Source: Actinomycetes bacterium
GTDB lineage: Bacteria; Actinomycetota; Actinomycetes; Propionibacteriales; Nocardioidaceae
Reading direction: 5' to 3'
DNA length: 6,498 nt
Assembly (NCBI GenBank): GCA_023415395.1
Contig: JAEZKN010000480.1
Coordinates: 1-6,498 of the forward strand
Each line of letters starts with the position of its first letter. Position 1 is the stretch's first letter. A program made the translations under genes and the position numbers. Shown one piece after another: positions 1-6,498 of this stretch. The notes beneath the pieces are model-generated. The model made no database searches. It worked only from the letters and a program-made list of their open reading frames with translations, and had not been told where the DNA came from.

Positions 1-42
1 ACCCTCGTCGGACAGGGGAAGACGCGGCAGGTCACGCGTCAT
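1..42 (-). CDS. Possible 5' end of a divergent gene, leaving the window on the left
   Basis: Read on the minus strand, an ATG at 42-40 opens 14 codons without a stop (MTRDLPRLPLSDEG) before the window ends. It is preceded by GGAGGT (56-51 on the minus strand), with GGAGG ending nine bases before the ATG, a near-ideal Shine-Dalgarno site. Third codon positions are mostly G/C in this frame. The competing plus-strand frame across the same 42 bases has many A/T third positions. Fourteen residues are too few to name a family, and I do not assign one. It could also be chance, since the frame is short. Confidence 0.42.
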   Translation of the reverse strand, partial: MTRDLPRLPLSDEG

Positions 43-50
43 CGCGTCAC

Positions 51-56
51 ACCTCC
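51..56 (-). promoter_or_regulatory. Shine-Dalgarno site for the divergent gene at the left edge
   Basis: The minus strand reads GGAGGT from 56 to 51, with GGAGG placed nine bases before the ATG at 42. It is the strongest ribosome-binding sequence in the first 600 bases. It argues that the left 42 bases belong to a minus-strand gene and not to the plus-strand frame that is also open there. Confidence 0.45.
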
Positions 57-611
57 GTGCGGTGGAAGTTCTGCCAGGAGCGCGAGGCGGTCAAGGCCAC
101 CGGCGAGGTCGCCGCCTCGGCGCTGACCTACGCGAGCCGCTGGCCCACCGGCAAGCAGCACGGCTACTTCTTCGTCGAGGTGCCGCACGGCTCCTACACG
201 CTGAAGCTGTCCAAGACGGGCTACGAGCCCGTGGAGTACGACGCCGGCCTCATCACCAAGCGGCGCAAGAAGATCAGCATGGGCGAGATCGAGATCGAGA
301 AGATCTCCGCGCCCACCACCACCTCGGCCACGCTCGGCAAGGCGTCCATCACCACCAAGGACAAGGGCACGGTCACCGTCACGGTCGCCCCGGTCAAGGG
401 CACGGGGACGGTCGCCGGCGACGTGGAGGTGCGTGCGGGCAAGAAGGTCCTCGGTGCGGCCACGCTGGGCAAGAAGGGCGCGGTCACCGTCACGCTGCCG
501 CAGCTGCCGGCCGGTGGGTACAAGCTGACGGCGTACTTCCTCGGCAACGCCGACCACAGGTCGTCCAGCTCCAAGCAGCTCACCCTCACCGTGAGCAAGA
601 AGAAGCGCTGA
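57..611 (+). CDS. C-terminal part of a secreted Ig-like/carboxypeptidase-regulatory-like protein, 5' end missing or degraded
   Basis: Numbering is from the GTG at 57. Residues about 14-82 resemble a carboxypeptidase-regulatory-like beta domain: GYFFVEVPHGSYTLKLSKTGY is the usual 'G-F-x-V-P-x-G-x-Y-x-L-x-x-S-x-x-G-Y' pattern, at 36-56. Residues about 85-179 form a Thr/Val-rich bacterial Ig-like repeat (TVTVTVAP; LPAGGYKLTAYFLGN), ending in a basic SKKKR tail. Such domains occur in exported or surface proteins, yet there is no signal peptide, so the N-terminal part is absent. The GTG at 57 has no ribosome-binding site. The frame is open to the window edge, but third-position GC drops sharply left of about position 48, where a minus-strand start with a good Shine-Dalgarno site sits. 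It may be the 3' end of a longer gene or a truncated remnant. The stop lies 14 bases before hpt. Substrate and role are unknown. Confidence 0.6.
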   Translation: MRWKFCQEREAVKATGEVAASALTYASRWPTGKQHGYFFVEVPHGSYTLKLSKTGYEPVEYDAGLITKRRKKISMGEIEIEKISAPTTTSATLGKASITTKDKGTVTVTVAPVKGTGTVAGDVEVRAGKKVLGAATLGKKGAVTVTLPQLPAGGYKLTAYFLGNADHRSSSSKQLTLTVSKKKR

Positions 612-619
612 TCTAGTCT
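591..619 (+). promoter_or_regulatory. Probable sigma-70-type promoter giving leaderless hpt mRNA
   Basis: The -10 element is TAGTCT at 614-619. A weak -35-like GTGAGC lies at 591-596, 17 bases upstream, inside the end of the preceding gene. The -10 ends six bases before the hpt ATG at 626, so transcription should begin at or next to the A of the start codon. There is no Shine-Dalgarno sequence between the upstream stop and the ATG. The same spacing recurs before folP and the last gene of the window. Confidence 0.55.
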
Positions 620-625
620 TCGAGC

Positions 626-1177
626 ATGGACTCGTCCCACGTGGAGAACGACCTCGTCAACGTCCTCTTCACCGAGGAGCAGATCCAGGAGCGGCTCCGC
701 GAGCTGGCGGCCCAGATCGAGAGCGACTACGCCGGCAAGGACATCCTCATCGTCGGCATCCTGCGCGGTGCGGTGATGGTCATGGCCGACCTGGCCCGCA
801 GCTTCACCCGGCACCTGGAGATGGACTGGATGGCGGTGTCGTCCTACGGCTCCGGCACGAAGTCCAGCGGCGTGGTCCGCATCCTCAAGGACCTCGACAC
901 CGACATCTCCGGCCGGCACGTGATCATCGTCGACGAGATCATCGACACCGGCCTCACGCTCTCCTGGCTGACCTCGAACCTCAGCTCGCGCAACCCCGCG
1001 AGCGTCGAGATCTGCACGCTGCTGCGCAAGCCGGAGGCGCTCACGATGCCCGTGGACGTCAAGTACGTCGGCTGGGACATCCCCAACGAGTTCGTGGTCG
1101 GCTACGGCCTCGACTACAAGGAGCGCTACCGCAACCTGCGCGACATCGGGACCCTCGCGCCGCACGTCTACTCCTGA
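626..1177 (+). CDS. hpt: Hypoxanthine(-guanine) phosphoribosyltransferase
   Basis: This cytoplasmic purine-salvage enzyme transfers the phosphoribosyl group of PRPP to hypoxanthine, and usually guanine, giving IMP/GMP and pyrophosphate. The 183-residue length is typical of bacterial Hpt. Visible motifs, in order: the pyrophosphate loop GILRGAVM (44-51); the mobile active-site loop SSYGSGTKSSG (72-82) with its conserved Ser-Tyr; the type I PRTase PRPP-binding motif VIIVDEIIDTGLT (99-111) with the paired acidic residues Asp103 and Glu104; Lys135 in RKPEAL, which contacts the purine 6-oxo group; and the C-terminal base-binding segment FVVGYGLDY (156-164) with RNLRDIG after it. The ATG at 626 is chosen because it sits six bases after a TAGTCT -10 element and the protein begins where family members do. 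In most actinobacteria tilS lies directly upstream; here a fragment of an exported protein does. IMP made here can be converted to GTP, the FolE substrate. Confidence 0.95.
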   Translation: MDSSHVENDLVNVLFTEEQIQERLRELAAQIESDYAGKDILIVGILRGAVMVMADLARSFTRHLEMDWMAVSSYGSGTKSSGVVRILKDLDTDISGRHVIIVDEIIDTGLTLSWLTSNLSSRNPASVEICTLLRKPEALTMPVDVKYVGWDIPNEFVVGYGLDYKERYRNLRDIGTLAPHVYS

Positions 1178-1328
1178 ACCGTCCTCCCGGCCCGCGACTG
1201 CACCTGAGAGATCGCTCGACGATCGGGTGCCGCGATCAGGGTCCTCCTAGGCTCGCCTGCGACAATGGGACGCGTCGGCAGTCACGTGTACCGTCGACCG
1301 TTCAGATGAGCTCGTCCGAGAGAAGCCT
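1178..1328 (+). promoter_or_regulatory. ftsH upstream region with a candidate -10 element
   Basis: This 151-base gap separates hpt from ftsH. TAGGCT at 1248-1253 matches the TAGnCT -10 form used elsewhere in the window and would start transcription near 1260, giving ftsH a leader of about 70 bases. I find no convincing -35 at 16-18 bases. The leader carries a 14-codon frame (1265-1309). Just upstream are short inverted copies of GATCG/CGATC (1210-1237). A purine run at 1318-1325 (GAGAGAAG) is the likely weak ribosome-binding site for the ftsH GTG. I see no clear intrinsic terminator for hpt. Confidence 0.4.
1210..1237. repeat. Short inverted repeats upstream of ftsH
   Basis: GATCG (1210-1214) pairs with CGATC (1220-1224) around a five-base loop. 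Alternatively GATCGC (1210-1215) pairs with GCGATC (1232-1237) around a longer loop, and CGATC (1233-1237) could also pair with GATCG at 1221-1225. The pairings exclude one another. The element ends about ten bases before the candidate TAGGCT -10, so it could be an operator or a weak hpt terminator. No T-run follows it, and stems this short can arise by chance. Confidence 0.3.
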
Positions 1329-3404
<2,076 letters not shown>

Positions 3405-3412
3405 GCGCACCG

Positions 3413-4027
3413 ATGACCGACCCGATCCGCTACGAGGCCCGGCCGGCCTCCGAGGTCCCGGCGTTCGACCAGGCGCGCGCCGAGGCGGCCGTCCGGGAGC
3501 TCCTCATCGCCATCGGGGAGGACCCCGACCGGGAGGGGCTGCACGACACCCCCGCCCGCGTGGCGCGCGCGTACGCCGAGCTGACGGTGGGGCTGCGGAT
3601 GGAGCCCAAGGACGTCCTCACCACGACCTTCGACCTCGGCCACGACGAGATGGTGCTGGTCCGCGACATCGAGCTCTGGTCGATGTGCGAGCACCACCTG
3701 GTGCCGTTCACCGGCGTGGCCCACGTCGGCTACATCCCGGCCGAGACCGGCAAGATCACCGGCCTCTCCAAGCTGGCCCGGCTCGTCGACGTCTACGCCA
3801 AGCGGCCCCAGGTCCAGGAACGGCTGACCACGCAGGTCGCCGACGCGCTCACGGAGGTCCTCGAGGCCCGCGGCGTGATCGTGGTGATCGAGGCCGAGCA
3901 CCTGTGCATGACCATGCGCGGGGTGAAGAAGGCCGGCGCCCGCACGATCACCTCCGCGGTCCGCGGCACCATGCGCAGCAACGCCGCCACCCGCGCAGAG
4001 GCGATGGCCCTCATCCACCGCCGCTGA
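3413..4027 (+). CDS. folE: GTP cyclohydrolase I
   Basis: FolE catalyses the first committed step of tetrahydrofolate synthesis in the cytoplasm, opening the GTP imidazole ring to give 7,8-dihydroneopterin triphosphate and formate. The protein has 204 residues, the usual length for the type IA enzyme. It carries the DREGLHDTPARVARAY segment (39-54) and the signature WSMCEHHLVPF (89-99). Zinc ligands by family equivalence are Cys92, His95 and Cys165. His94 and His163 match the catalytic histidines of the E. coli enzyme. GLSKLARLVDVYAKRPQVQE (117-136) and the C-terminal HLCMTMRGV (163-171) are also typical. The ATG at 3413 is chosen because it begins the normal N-terminus eight bases after the ftsH stop. 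The frame extends further upstream, but only as an overlap with the ftsH tail. The nearest Shine-Dalgarno-like run is GGGAG at 3395-3399, rather far away, so translation may be coupled to ftsH. Confidence 0.97.
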   Translation: MTDPIRYEARPASEVPAFDQARAEAAVRELLIAIGEDPDREGLHDTPARVARAYAELTVGLRMEPKDVLTTTFDLGHDEMVLVRDIELWSMCEHHLVPFTGVAHVGYIPAETGKITGLSKLARLVDVYAKRPQVQERLTTQVADALTEVLEARGVIVVIEAEHLCMTMRGVKKAGARTITSAVRGTMRSNAATRAEAMALIHRR

Positions 4028-4052
4028 CCGGTCGACCGCGGACCACTAGCCT
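4024..4052 (+). promoter_or_regulatory. Internal promoter giving leaderless folP mRNA
   Basis: A -35-like CTGACC (4024-4029) overlaps the folE stop codon. Seventeen bases on is the -10 TAGCCT (4047-4052), and six bases after that is the folP ATG (4059). No Shine-Dalgarno site lies in the 31-base folE-folP gap. The geometry is the same as at hpt. It would let folP-folB-folK be expressed apart from ftsH-folE, although read-through from upstream is also possible because no terminator is visible. Confidence 0.58.
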
Positions 4053-4058
4053 CAGAGC

Positions 4059-4913
4059 ATGCCCGTGCCGCTGCTGATGGGGGTCGTGAACGTCACGCCC
4101 GACTCGTTCTCCGACGGCGGGCGCTGGCTGGAGCCCGACGCCGCCATCGCGCACGGGCGCGAGCTGCTCGCGGACGGCGCGGACCTCCTCGACATCGGCG
4201 GGGAGTCGACCCGCCCGGGCGCCACGCGCCCCCTGGTCACCGAGGAGCTGGACCGGGTGGTCCCGGTCATCACCGCGCTCGCGGCCGACGGCGCCACGGT
4301 CTCGGTCGACACCATGCGCGCCGAGGTCGCGGACGCGGCCCTGCGGGCCGGCGCGACCATCGTCAACGACGTGTCCGGCGGCCTGGCCGACCCGGCGATC
4401 CTGGACGTGACGGCAGCGCACGGCGCGACGTACGTCGCCATGCACTGGCGTGCGCACGCCGACCACATGCGCGACTTCGCGGTCTACGACGGCCCGGGAG
4501 GGGTCGTGGCGGCGGTCCGCGACGAGCTCGCCGCCCGGGTCGAGGCGATCCTCGCGGCCGGCATCGCCCCGCAGCGCGTCGTGCTCGATCCCGGGCTCGG
4601 CTTCGCCAAGCGCCCGGAGCACAACTGGGAGCTGCTGAGGGACCTCGCGCCGATCCAGGAGCTCGGCTATCCGGTCCTGGTGGGTGCGAGCCGCAAGTCC
4701 TTCCTCGGTAGGCTCCTCGCCGACCGGCGCGGGACCGTCCGTCCGGTCGACCAGCGCGAGCACGCCCACACCGCGCTCACGGTCCACCTCGCCCGGCTGG
4801 GCGTGTGGGGCCTGCGGGTGCACGACGTGCGTGCCGCGAAGGACGCACTGCTGGTCGTGGACCGGCTGGGCCCGGACGTGGACGCGGACGTGGACGGAGA
4901 GGCGGGAGAGTGA
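4059..4913 (+). CDS. folP: Dihydropteroate synthase
   Basis: FolP condenses 6-hydroxymethyl-7,8-dihydropterin pyrophosphate with p-aminobenzoate to form 7,8-dihydropteroate; it is the sulfonamide target. It has 284 residues and a TIM-barrel fold. All signature loops are present: GVVNVTPDSFSDGG (8-21) with Asn11 for the metal/pyrophosphate; DIGGESTRPGA (45-55), loop 2; VSVDT (81-85) with Asp84; IVNDVSGG (101-108) with Asn103; DPGLGFAK (177-184) with Asp177; GASRKSFLG (209-217) with Lys213; and RVHDV (253-257) with Arg253. Asp84, Asn103, Asp177, Lys213 and Arg253 are the pterin/phosphate-site residues by family equivalence, so it should be active and is folP1-like, not the divergent second paralogue found in mycobacteria. 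The ATG at 4059 lies six bases after TAGCCT with no ribosome-binding site, consistent with leaderless translation. Its stop TGA overlaps the folB GTG (GTGA), indicating translational coupling. The last 14 residues are an acidic Asp/Glu/Gly tail. Confidence 0.97.
   Translation: MPVPLLMGVVNVTPDSFSDGGRWLEPDAAIAHGRELLADGADLLDIGGESTRPGATRPLVTEELDRVVPVITALAADGATVSVDTMRAEVADAALRAGATIVNDVSGGLADPAILDVTAAHGATYVAMHWRAHADHMRDFAVYDGPGGVVAAVRDELAARVEAILAAGIAPQRVVLDPGLGFAKRPEHNWELLRDLAPIQELGYPVLVGASRKSFLGRLLADRRGTVRPVDQREHAHTALTVHLARLGVWGLRVHDVRAAKDALLVVDRLGPDVDADVDGEAGE
4896..4902 (+). promoter_or_regulatory. Ribosome-binding site that sets the folB start
   Basis: GGAGAGG at 4896-4902 lies within the last codons of folP, seven bases before the GTG at 4910. 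The folB frame stays open much further upstream, to a GTG at 4805, but that part only duplicates folP in another frame. This site together with the GTGA overlap fixes the start at 4910. Confidence 0.6.
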
Positions 4914-5284
4914 CCGACGAGCTGGCGGTGACCGGCATCGAGTGCTTCGGGCACCACGGGGTCTTCGAGTTCGAGAAGCGGGAGGGGCAGGTCTTCGTCG
5001 TCGACCTCGTCCTCGGCATCGACACCACCCCCGCGGCGGCCTCCGACGACTTGCAAGACACCGCCGACTACGGAAGTCTCGTTGCCTCGGTGAAAGCCGC
5101 CGTGGAGAAGGATCCGGTCGACCTGATCGAGACCCTCGCCCAGCGGATCGCGGACGTCTGCCTCTTGGTCGACCGTGTTGAATGGGTGCGGGTGACGGTC
5201 CACAAGCCGGACGCGCCCATCGACGCGACGTTCTCGGACGTGGCGCTCACGATCACTCGAAACGCGAGGTCCGCACGTGACTGA
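4910..5284 (+). CDS. folB: Dihydroneopterin aldolase
   Basis: FolB cleaves 7,8-dihydroneopterin to 6-hydroxymethyl-7,8-dihydropterin and glycolaldehyde, feeding FolK. It has 124 residues, the usual size for this octameric tunnel-fold enzyme. The protein starts ELAVTGIECFGHHGVFEFE (4-22), the classic 'G-x-x-x-x-x-H-G' N-terminus. The active-site residues have family equivalents: Glu22 (four residues before Gly26-Gln27), Tyr54 in DTADYG, and Lys99 in VTVHKPDAPI (96-105). ETLAQRIADVCL (74-85) is the conserved helix. The GTG start overlaps the folP stop by four bases and has its own Shine-Dalgarno site. The end overlaps the folK start by eight bases, so the three genes are probably translated from one message. 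Codons 48 to about 94 use noticeably more A/T third positions (caa, gga, agt, gtt, aaa, gat, gaa) than any neighbour. Confidence 0.95.
   Translation: MTDELAVTGIECFGHHGVFEFEKREGQVFVVDLVLGIDTTPAAASDDLQDTADYGSLVASVKAAVEKDPVDLIETLAQRIADVCLLVDRVEWVRVTVHKPDAPIDATFSDVALTITRNARSARD
5266..5269 (+). promoter_or_regulatory. Ribosome-binding site that decides the folK start
   Basis: GAGG at 5266-5269, inside the end of folB, lies seven bases before the GTG at 5277. The alternative ATG at 5331 has a G-rich run directly against it with no usable spacing, so the longer FolK form is preferred. Confidence 0.5.
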
Positions 5285-5846
5285 GACCCCCAACCCCAAC
5301 ATCGTCGACACCGACACCCTGACGGGGGAGATGCGTCCCATCCGTCGGGCGGTGCTCGCGCTGGGGTCGAACCTCGGTGAGCGGATGGCCAGCCTGCAGG
5401 GTGCGGTGAACGCGATCGCGGACACCCCCGACGTCTGGGTCACCGGCGTCTCGGCGGTCTACGAGACCGACCCGGTCGACTGCCCGCCGGAGGCCAAGAC
5501 CTTCCTCAACGCCGTCGTCCTGATCGACACCACGCTGGCCGCGAGCCGGCTGATGGACCGCGCCCTCGCGATCGAGGACGCCTTCGAGCGCGAGCGCAGC
5601 GACGTCCAGAACGCTCCGCGGACGCTCGACGTCGACCTGATCGTGGTCGGCGACCGCCGCAGCGACGAGGACTTCCTGCGCCTCCCGCACCCGCGAGCGC
5701 ACGAGCGCGCGTTCGTGCTCCGGCCGTGGGCCGACCTCGAGCCCGACGCCGAGTTCCCCGGCCGCGGCCCGCTGGCGGACCTGCTCGAGCAGATCGACGA
5801 GAGCGGCCTGAAGCTGCGCGACGACCTGGTCCTCGAGATCCAGTGA
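5277..5846 (+). CDS. folK: 6-hydroxymethyl-7,8-dihydropterin pyrophosphokinase (HPPK)
   Basis: FolK transfers pyrophosphate from ATP to 6-hydroxymethyl-7,8-dihydropterin, producing the FolP substrate. It has 189 residues. After an extra N-terminal stretch of about 22 residues come the HPPK motifs: AVLALGSNLGER (25-36); VYETDPV (61-67); FLNAVV (76-81); a helix rich in charged residues (95-108) leading to RTLDVDLI (115-122), whose Asp118 and Asp120 match the two magnesium-binding aspartates; and LPHPRAHERAFVL (136-148), the pterin/ATP-binding loop. The C-terminal part (about 149-189) is a normal short extension. The GTG at 5277 has a Shine-Dalgarno site and overlaps folB by eight bases. An ATG at 5331 (residue 19) would remove the extension, and which start is used is not proven. 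Together with folE, folP and folB it covers most of the pterin branch. The dihydroneopterin triphosphate phosphatase is not here. Confidence 0.95.
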   Translation: MTETPNPNIVDTDTLTGEMRPIRRAVLALGSNLGERMASLQGAVNAIADTPDVWVTGVSAVYETDPVDCPPEAKTFLNAVVLIDTTLAASRLMDRALAIEDAFERERSDVQNAPRTLDVDLIVVGDRRSDEDFLRLPHPRAHERAFVLRPWADLEPDAEFPGRGPLADLLEQIDESGLKLRDDLVLEIQ

Positions 5847-5865
5847 CGCCCGGGGCAGCGCGGCG

Positions 5866-6354
5866 GTGAGCGAGGTCCCGTCCGGTGACGAGCCGGGCGG
5901 GGGCCGGCTGCGGCCGACGTCCGCAGTGACCCTCGCCGTCTGGGCCGTCGTCGGCCTGGCCGGGGGCTGGCTGCTGCACCCCCTCGCCGAGCGGGTGCGT
6001 GGCACGGCGCCGGTGATCACCTGGGCGCAGCCGCTCGCGCTGGTGCTGGTCGCGGCCATCCTCGGCACGACCGCCTACCTCACCCGGCGCACGGTCCACG
6101 TCCACCGTCAGCGGCTCGAGCCGCACCAGGCCGTCAACCGGCTGGTGCTGGCCCGGGCGTGCGCCCTGGTGGGCGCGCTGATGGCCGGAGGGTACGCCGG
6201 CTACGCGCTCAGCTGGCTCGACGTCGACACCGAGCTGGGCGACCAGCGGGTGCTCCGGGCGGCCGTCTCCGCGCTCGCGGGCGTGGCCATCGTCGCCACG
6301 TCGATCGCCCTCGAGCGAGCGTGTCGCGTGAGCTCCGACGACGATCTCGTCTAG
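5866..6354 (+). CDS. DUF3180 family four-helix membrane protein
   Basis: This is a 162-residue integral membrane protein. A short, charged Gly/Pro-rich N-terminus (1-17) precedes four predicted helices at about 19-37, 53-72, 94-116 and 129-149, with a Ser/Asp-rich C-terminal end. The segment RLEPHQAVNRLVLARACALV (83-102) followed by the Gly-rich GALMAGGYAGY (103-113), and the ERACRV end (150-155), match what I know of DUF3180, an actinobacterial family of unknown function nearly always found just after folK (Rv3605c in M. tuberculosis). The gap from folK is 19 bases with only a weak ribosome-binding site, so it is probably part of the folate transcription unit. No catalytic motif is visible. 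A transport or membrane-organising role would be a guess. GTG at 5866 is the natural start because it leaves a short N-terminal tail before the first helix. Confidence 0.85.
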   Translation: MSEVPSGDEPGGGRLRPTSAVTLAVWAVVGLAGGWLLHPLAERVRGTAPVITWAQPLALVLVAAILGTTAYLTRRTVHVHRQRLEPHQAVNRLVLARACALVGALMAGGYAGYALSWLDVDTELGDQRVLRAAVSALAGVAIVATSIALERACRVSSDDDLV

Positions 6355-6405
6355 GGCGGGACGCGCGCCCCGGAGCGCCTGCGACGGATCGGACGCCCGG
6401 ACCCT

Positions 6406-6411
6406 TAGCCT
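6406..6411 (+). promoter_or_regulatory. Probable -10 element giving a leaderless start of the last gene
   Basis: TAGCCT at 6406-6411 is followed by six bases and then the ATG at 6418. This is the same spacing and nearly the same sequence as before hpt and folP. I see no good -35 at 16-18 bases and no Shine-Dalgarno site. A GGGCG/CGCCC hairpin of five base pairs lies at 6354-6370 just after the DUF3180 stop, without a T-run. Confidence 0.5.
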
Positions 6412-6417
6412 GCTGGC

Positions 6418-6498
6418 ATGGCTTCCCCTCAGGCTCGTGCCGGTCGGTCCAGCCGGCGTCGCCAGCGCAGCACCCGGCTGACGGTCGCCGTCGTCCTC
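6418..6498 (+). CDS. 5' end of a probable membrane protein, cut by the window edge
   Basis: An ATG at 6418 opens 27 codons with no stop to the right edge, with strong G/C third positions. The N-terminus is very basic (SSRRRQRSTR, residues 11-20) and then turns hydrophobic (LTVAVVL, 21-27), the usual look of a cytoplasmic tail leading into a first transmembrane helix or signal anchor. The start is supported by the TAGCCT -10 element six bases upstream. In M. tuberculosis the gene after the DUF3180 gene is a predicted membrane protein (Rv3604c), so this may be its positional counterpart. The family cannot be named from 27 residues. Confidence 0.6.
   Translation, partial: MASPQARAGRSSRRRQRSTRLTVAVVL

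Noticed and set aside
62..616. A second plus-strand open frame overlapping the Ig-like fragment
   Set aside because: Its product is Arg/His/Gly-rich low complexity. The frame beginning at 57 has recognisable beta-domain patterns and the correct third-position GC.
221..1165. A 314-codon minus-strand frame across hpt and the upstream fragment
   Set aside because: It spans two plus-strand coding regions with clear domains, and its composition is typical of an antisense shadow.
1200..1260. CTGAGA at 1204-1209, reminiscent of the thiamine pyrophosphate riboswitch
   Set aside because: The other conserved blocks of that riboswitch and its pairing pattern are missing, and ftsH is not a thiamine gene.
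4805..4909. Upstream extension of folB inside folP
   Set aside because: It gives an Arg/Gly-rich stretch unlike any aldolase N-terminus. The GTG at 4910 has a Shine-Dalgarno site and gives the standard length.
6354..6370. GGGCG/CGCCC hairpin after the DUF3180 gene as an intrinsic terminator
   Set aside because: The stem is only five base pairs in very GC-rich sequence and no T-run follows. It is too weak to call.

Overview
The window comes from a high-GC actinobacterium. Codon third positions are almost all G or C, GTG starts are common, and the gene order is the actinobacterial hpt - ftsH - folE - folP - folB - folK - DUF3180 block (known from Mycobacterium tuberculosis as ftsH-folE-folP1-folB-folK-Rv3605c, with hpt nearby). 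The protein style, including the FolK N-terminal extension, suggests the Nocardioides/Propionibacteriales group. That placement is an inference, not something the sequence proves.

Layout. At the left edge (1-42, minus strand) there is a possible gene start with a good Shine-Dalgarno site, running out of the window. Facing away from it, at about 57-611 on the plus strand, is the C-terminal part of an exported beta-rich protein (a carboxypeptidase-regulatory-like segment plus an Ig-like domain) with no signal peptide and no convincing start. Next come hypoxanthine phosphoribosyltransferase (hpt, 626-1177), a 151-base leader, and the membrane AAA+ protease ftsH (1329-3404). Packed behind ftsH are four pterin/folate genes: folE (3413-4027), folP (4059-4913), folB (4910-5284) and folK (5277-5846). 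A four-helix DUF3180 membrane protein (5866-6354) follows, and then the first 27 codons of another probable membrane protein (6418 to the right edge).

How the genes work together. FolE converts GTP to dihydroneopterin triphosphate. After dephosphorylation by an enzyme not seen here, FolB cleaves dihydroneopterin to 6-hydroxymethyl-dihydropterin, FolK pyrophosphorylates it, and FolP joins it to p-aminobenzoate to give dihydropteroate. Hpt salvages purines and so feeds the GTP pool used by FolE. FtsH is a quality-control protease with no direct role in folate synthesis, but it is a conserved neighbour.

Regulation. Three genes (hpt, folP and the last partial gene) start with the same arrangement, TAG(C/T)CT followed by exactly six bases and then ATG, with no Shine-Dalgarno site. 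This fits leaderless transcripts from sigma-70-type promoters. The folP promoter lies inside the folate cluster, overlapping the end of folE, so the pathway probably has at least two transcription units.

Apart from the odd left edge, this is a conserved housekeeping region. I see no mobile element, CRISPR array, RNA gene or evidence of a new system.
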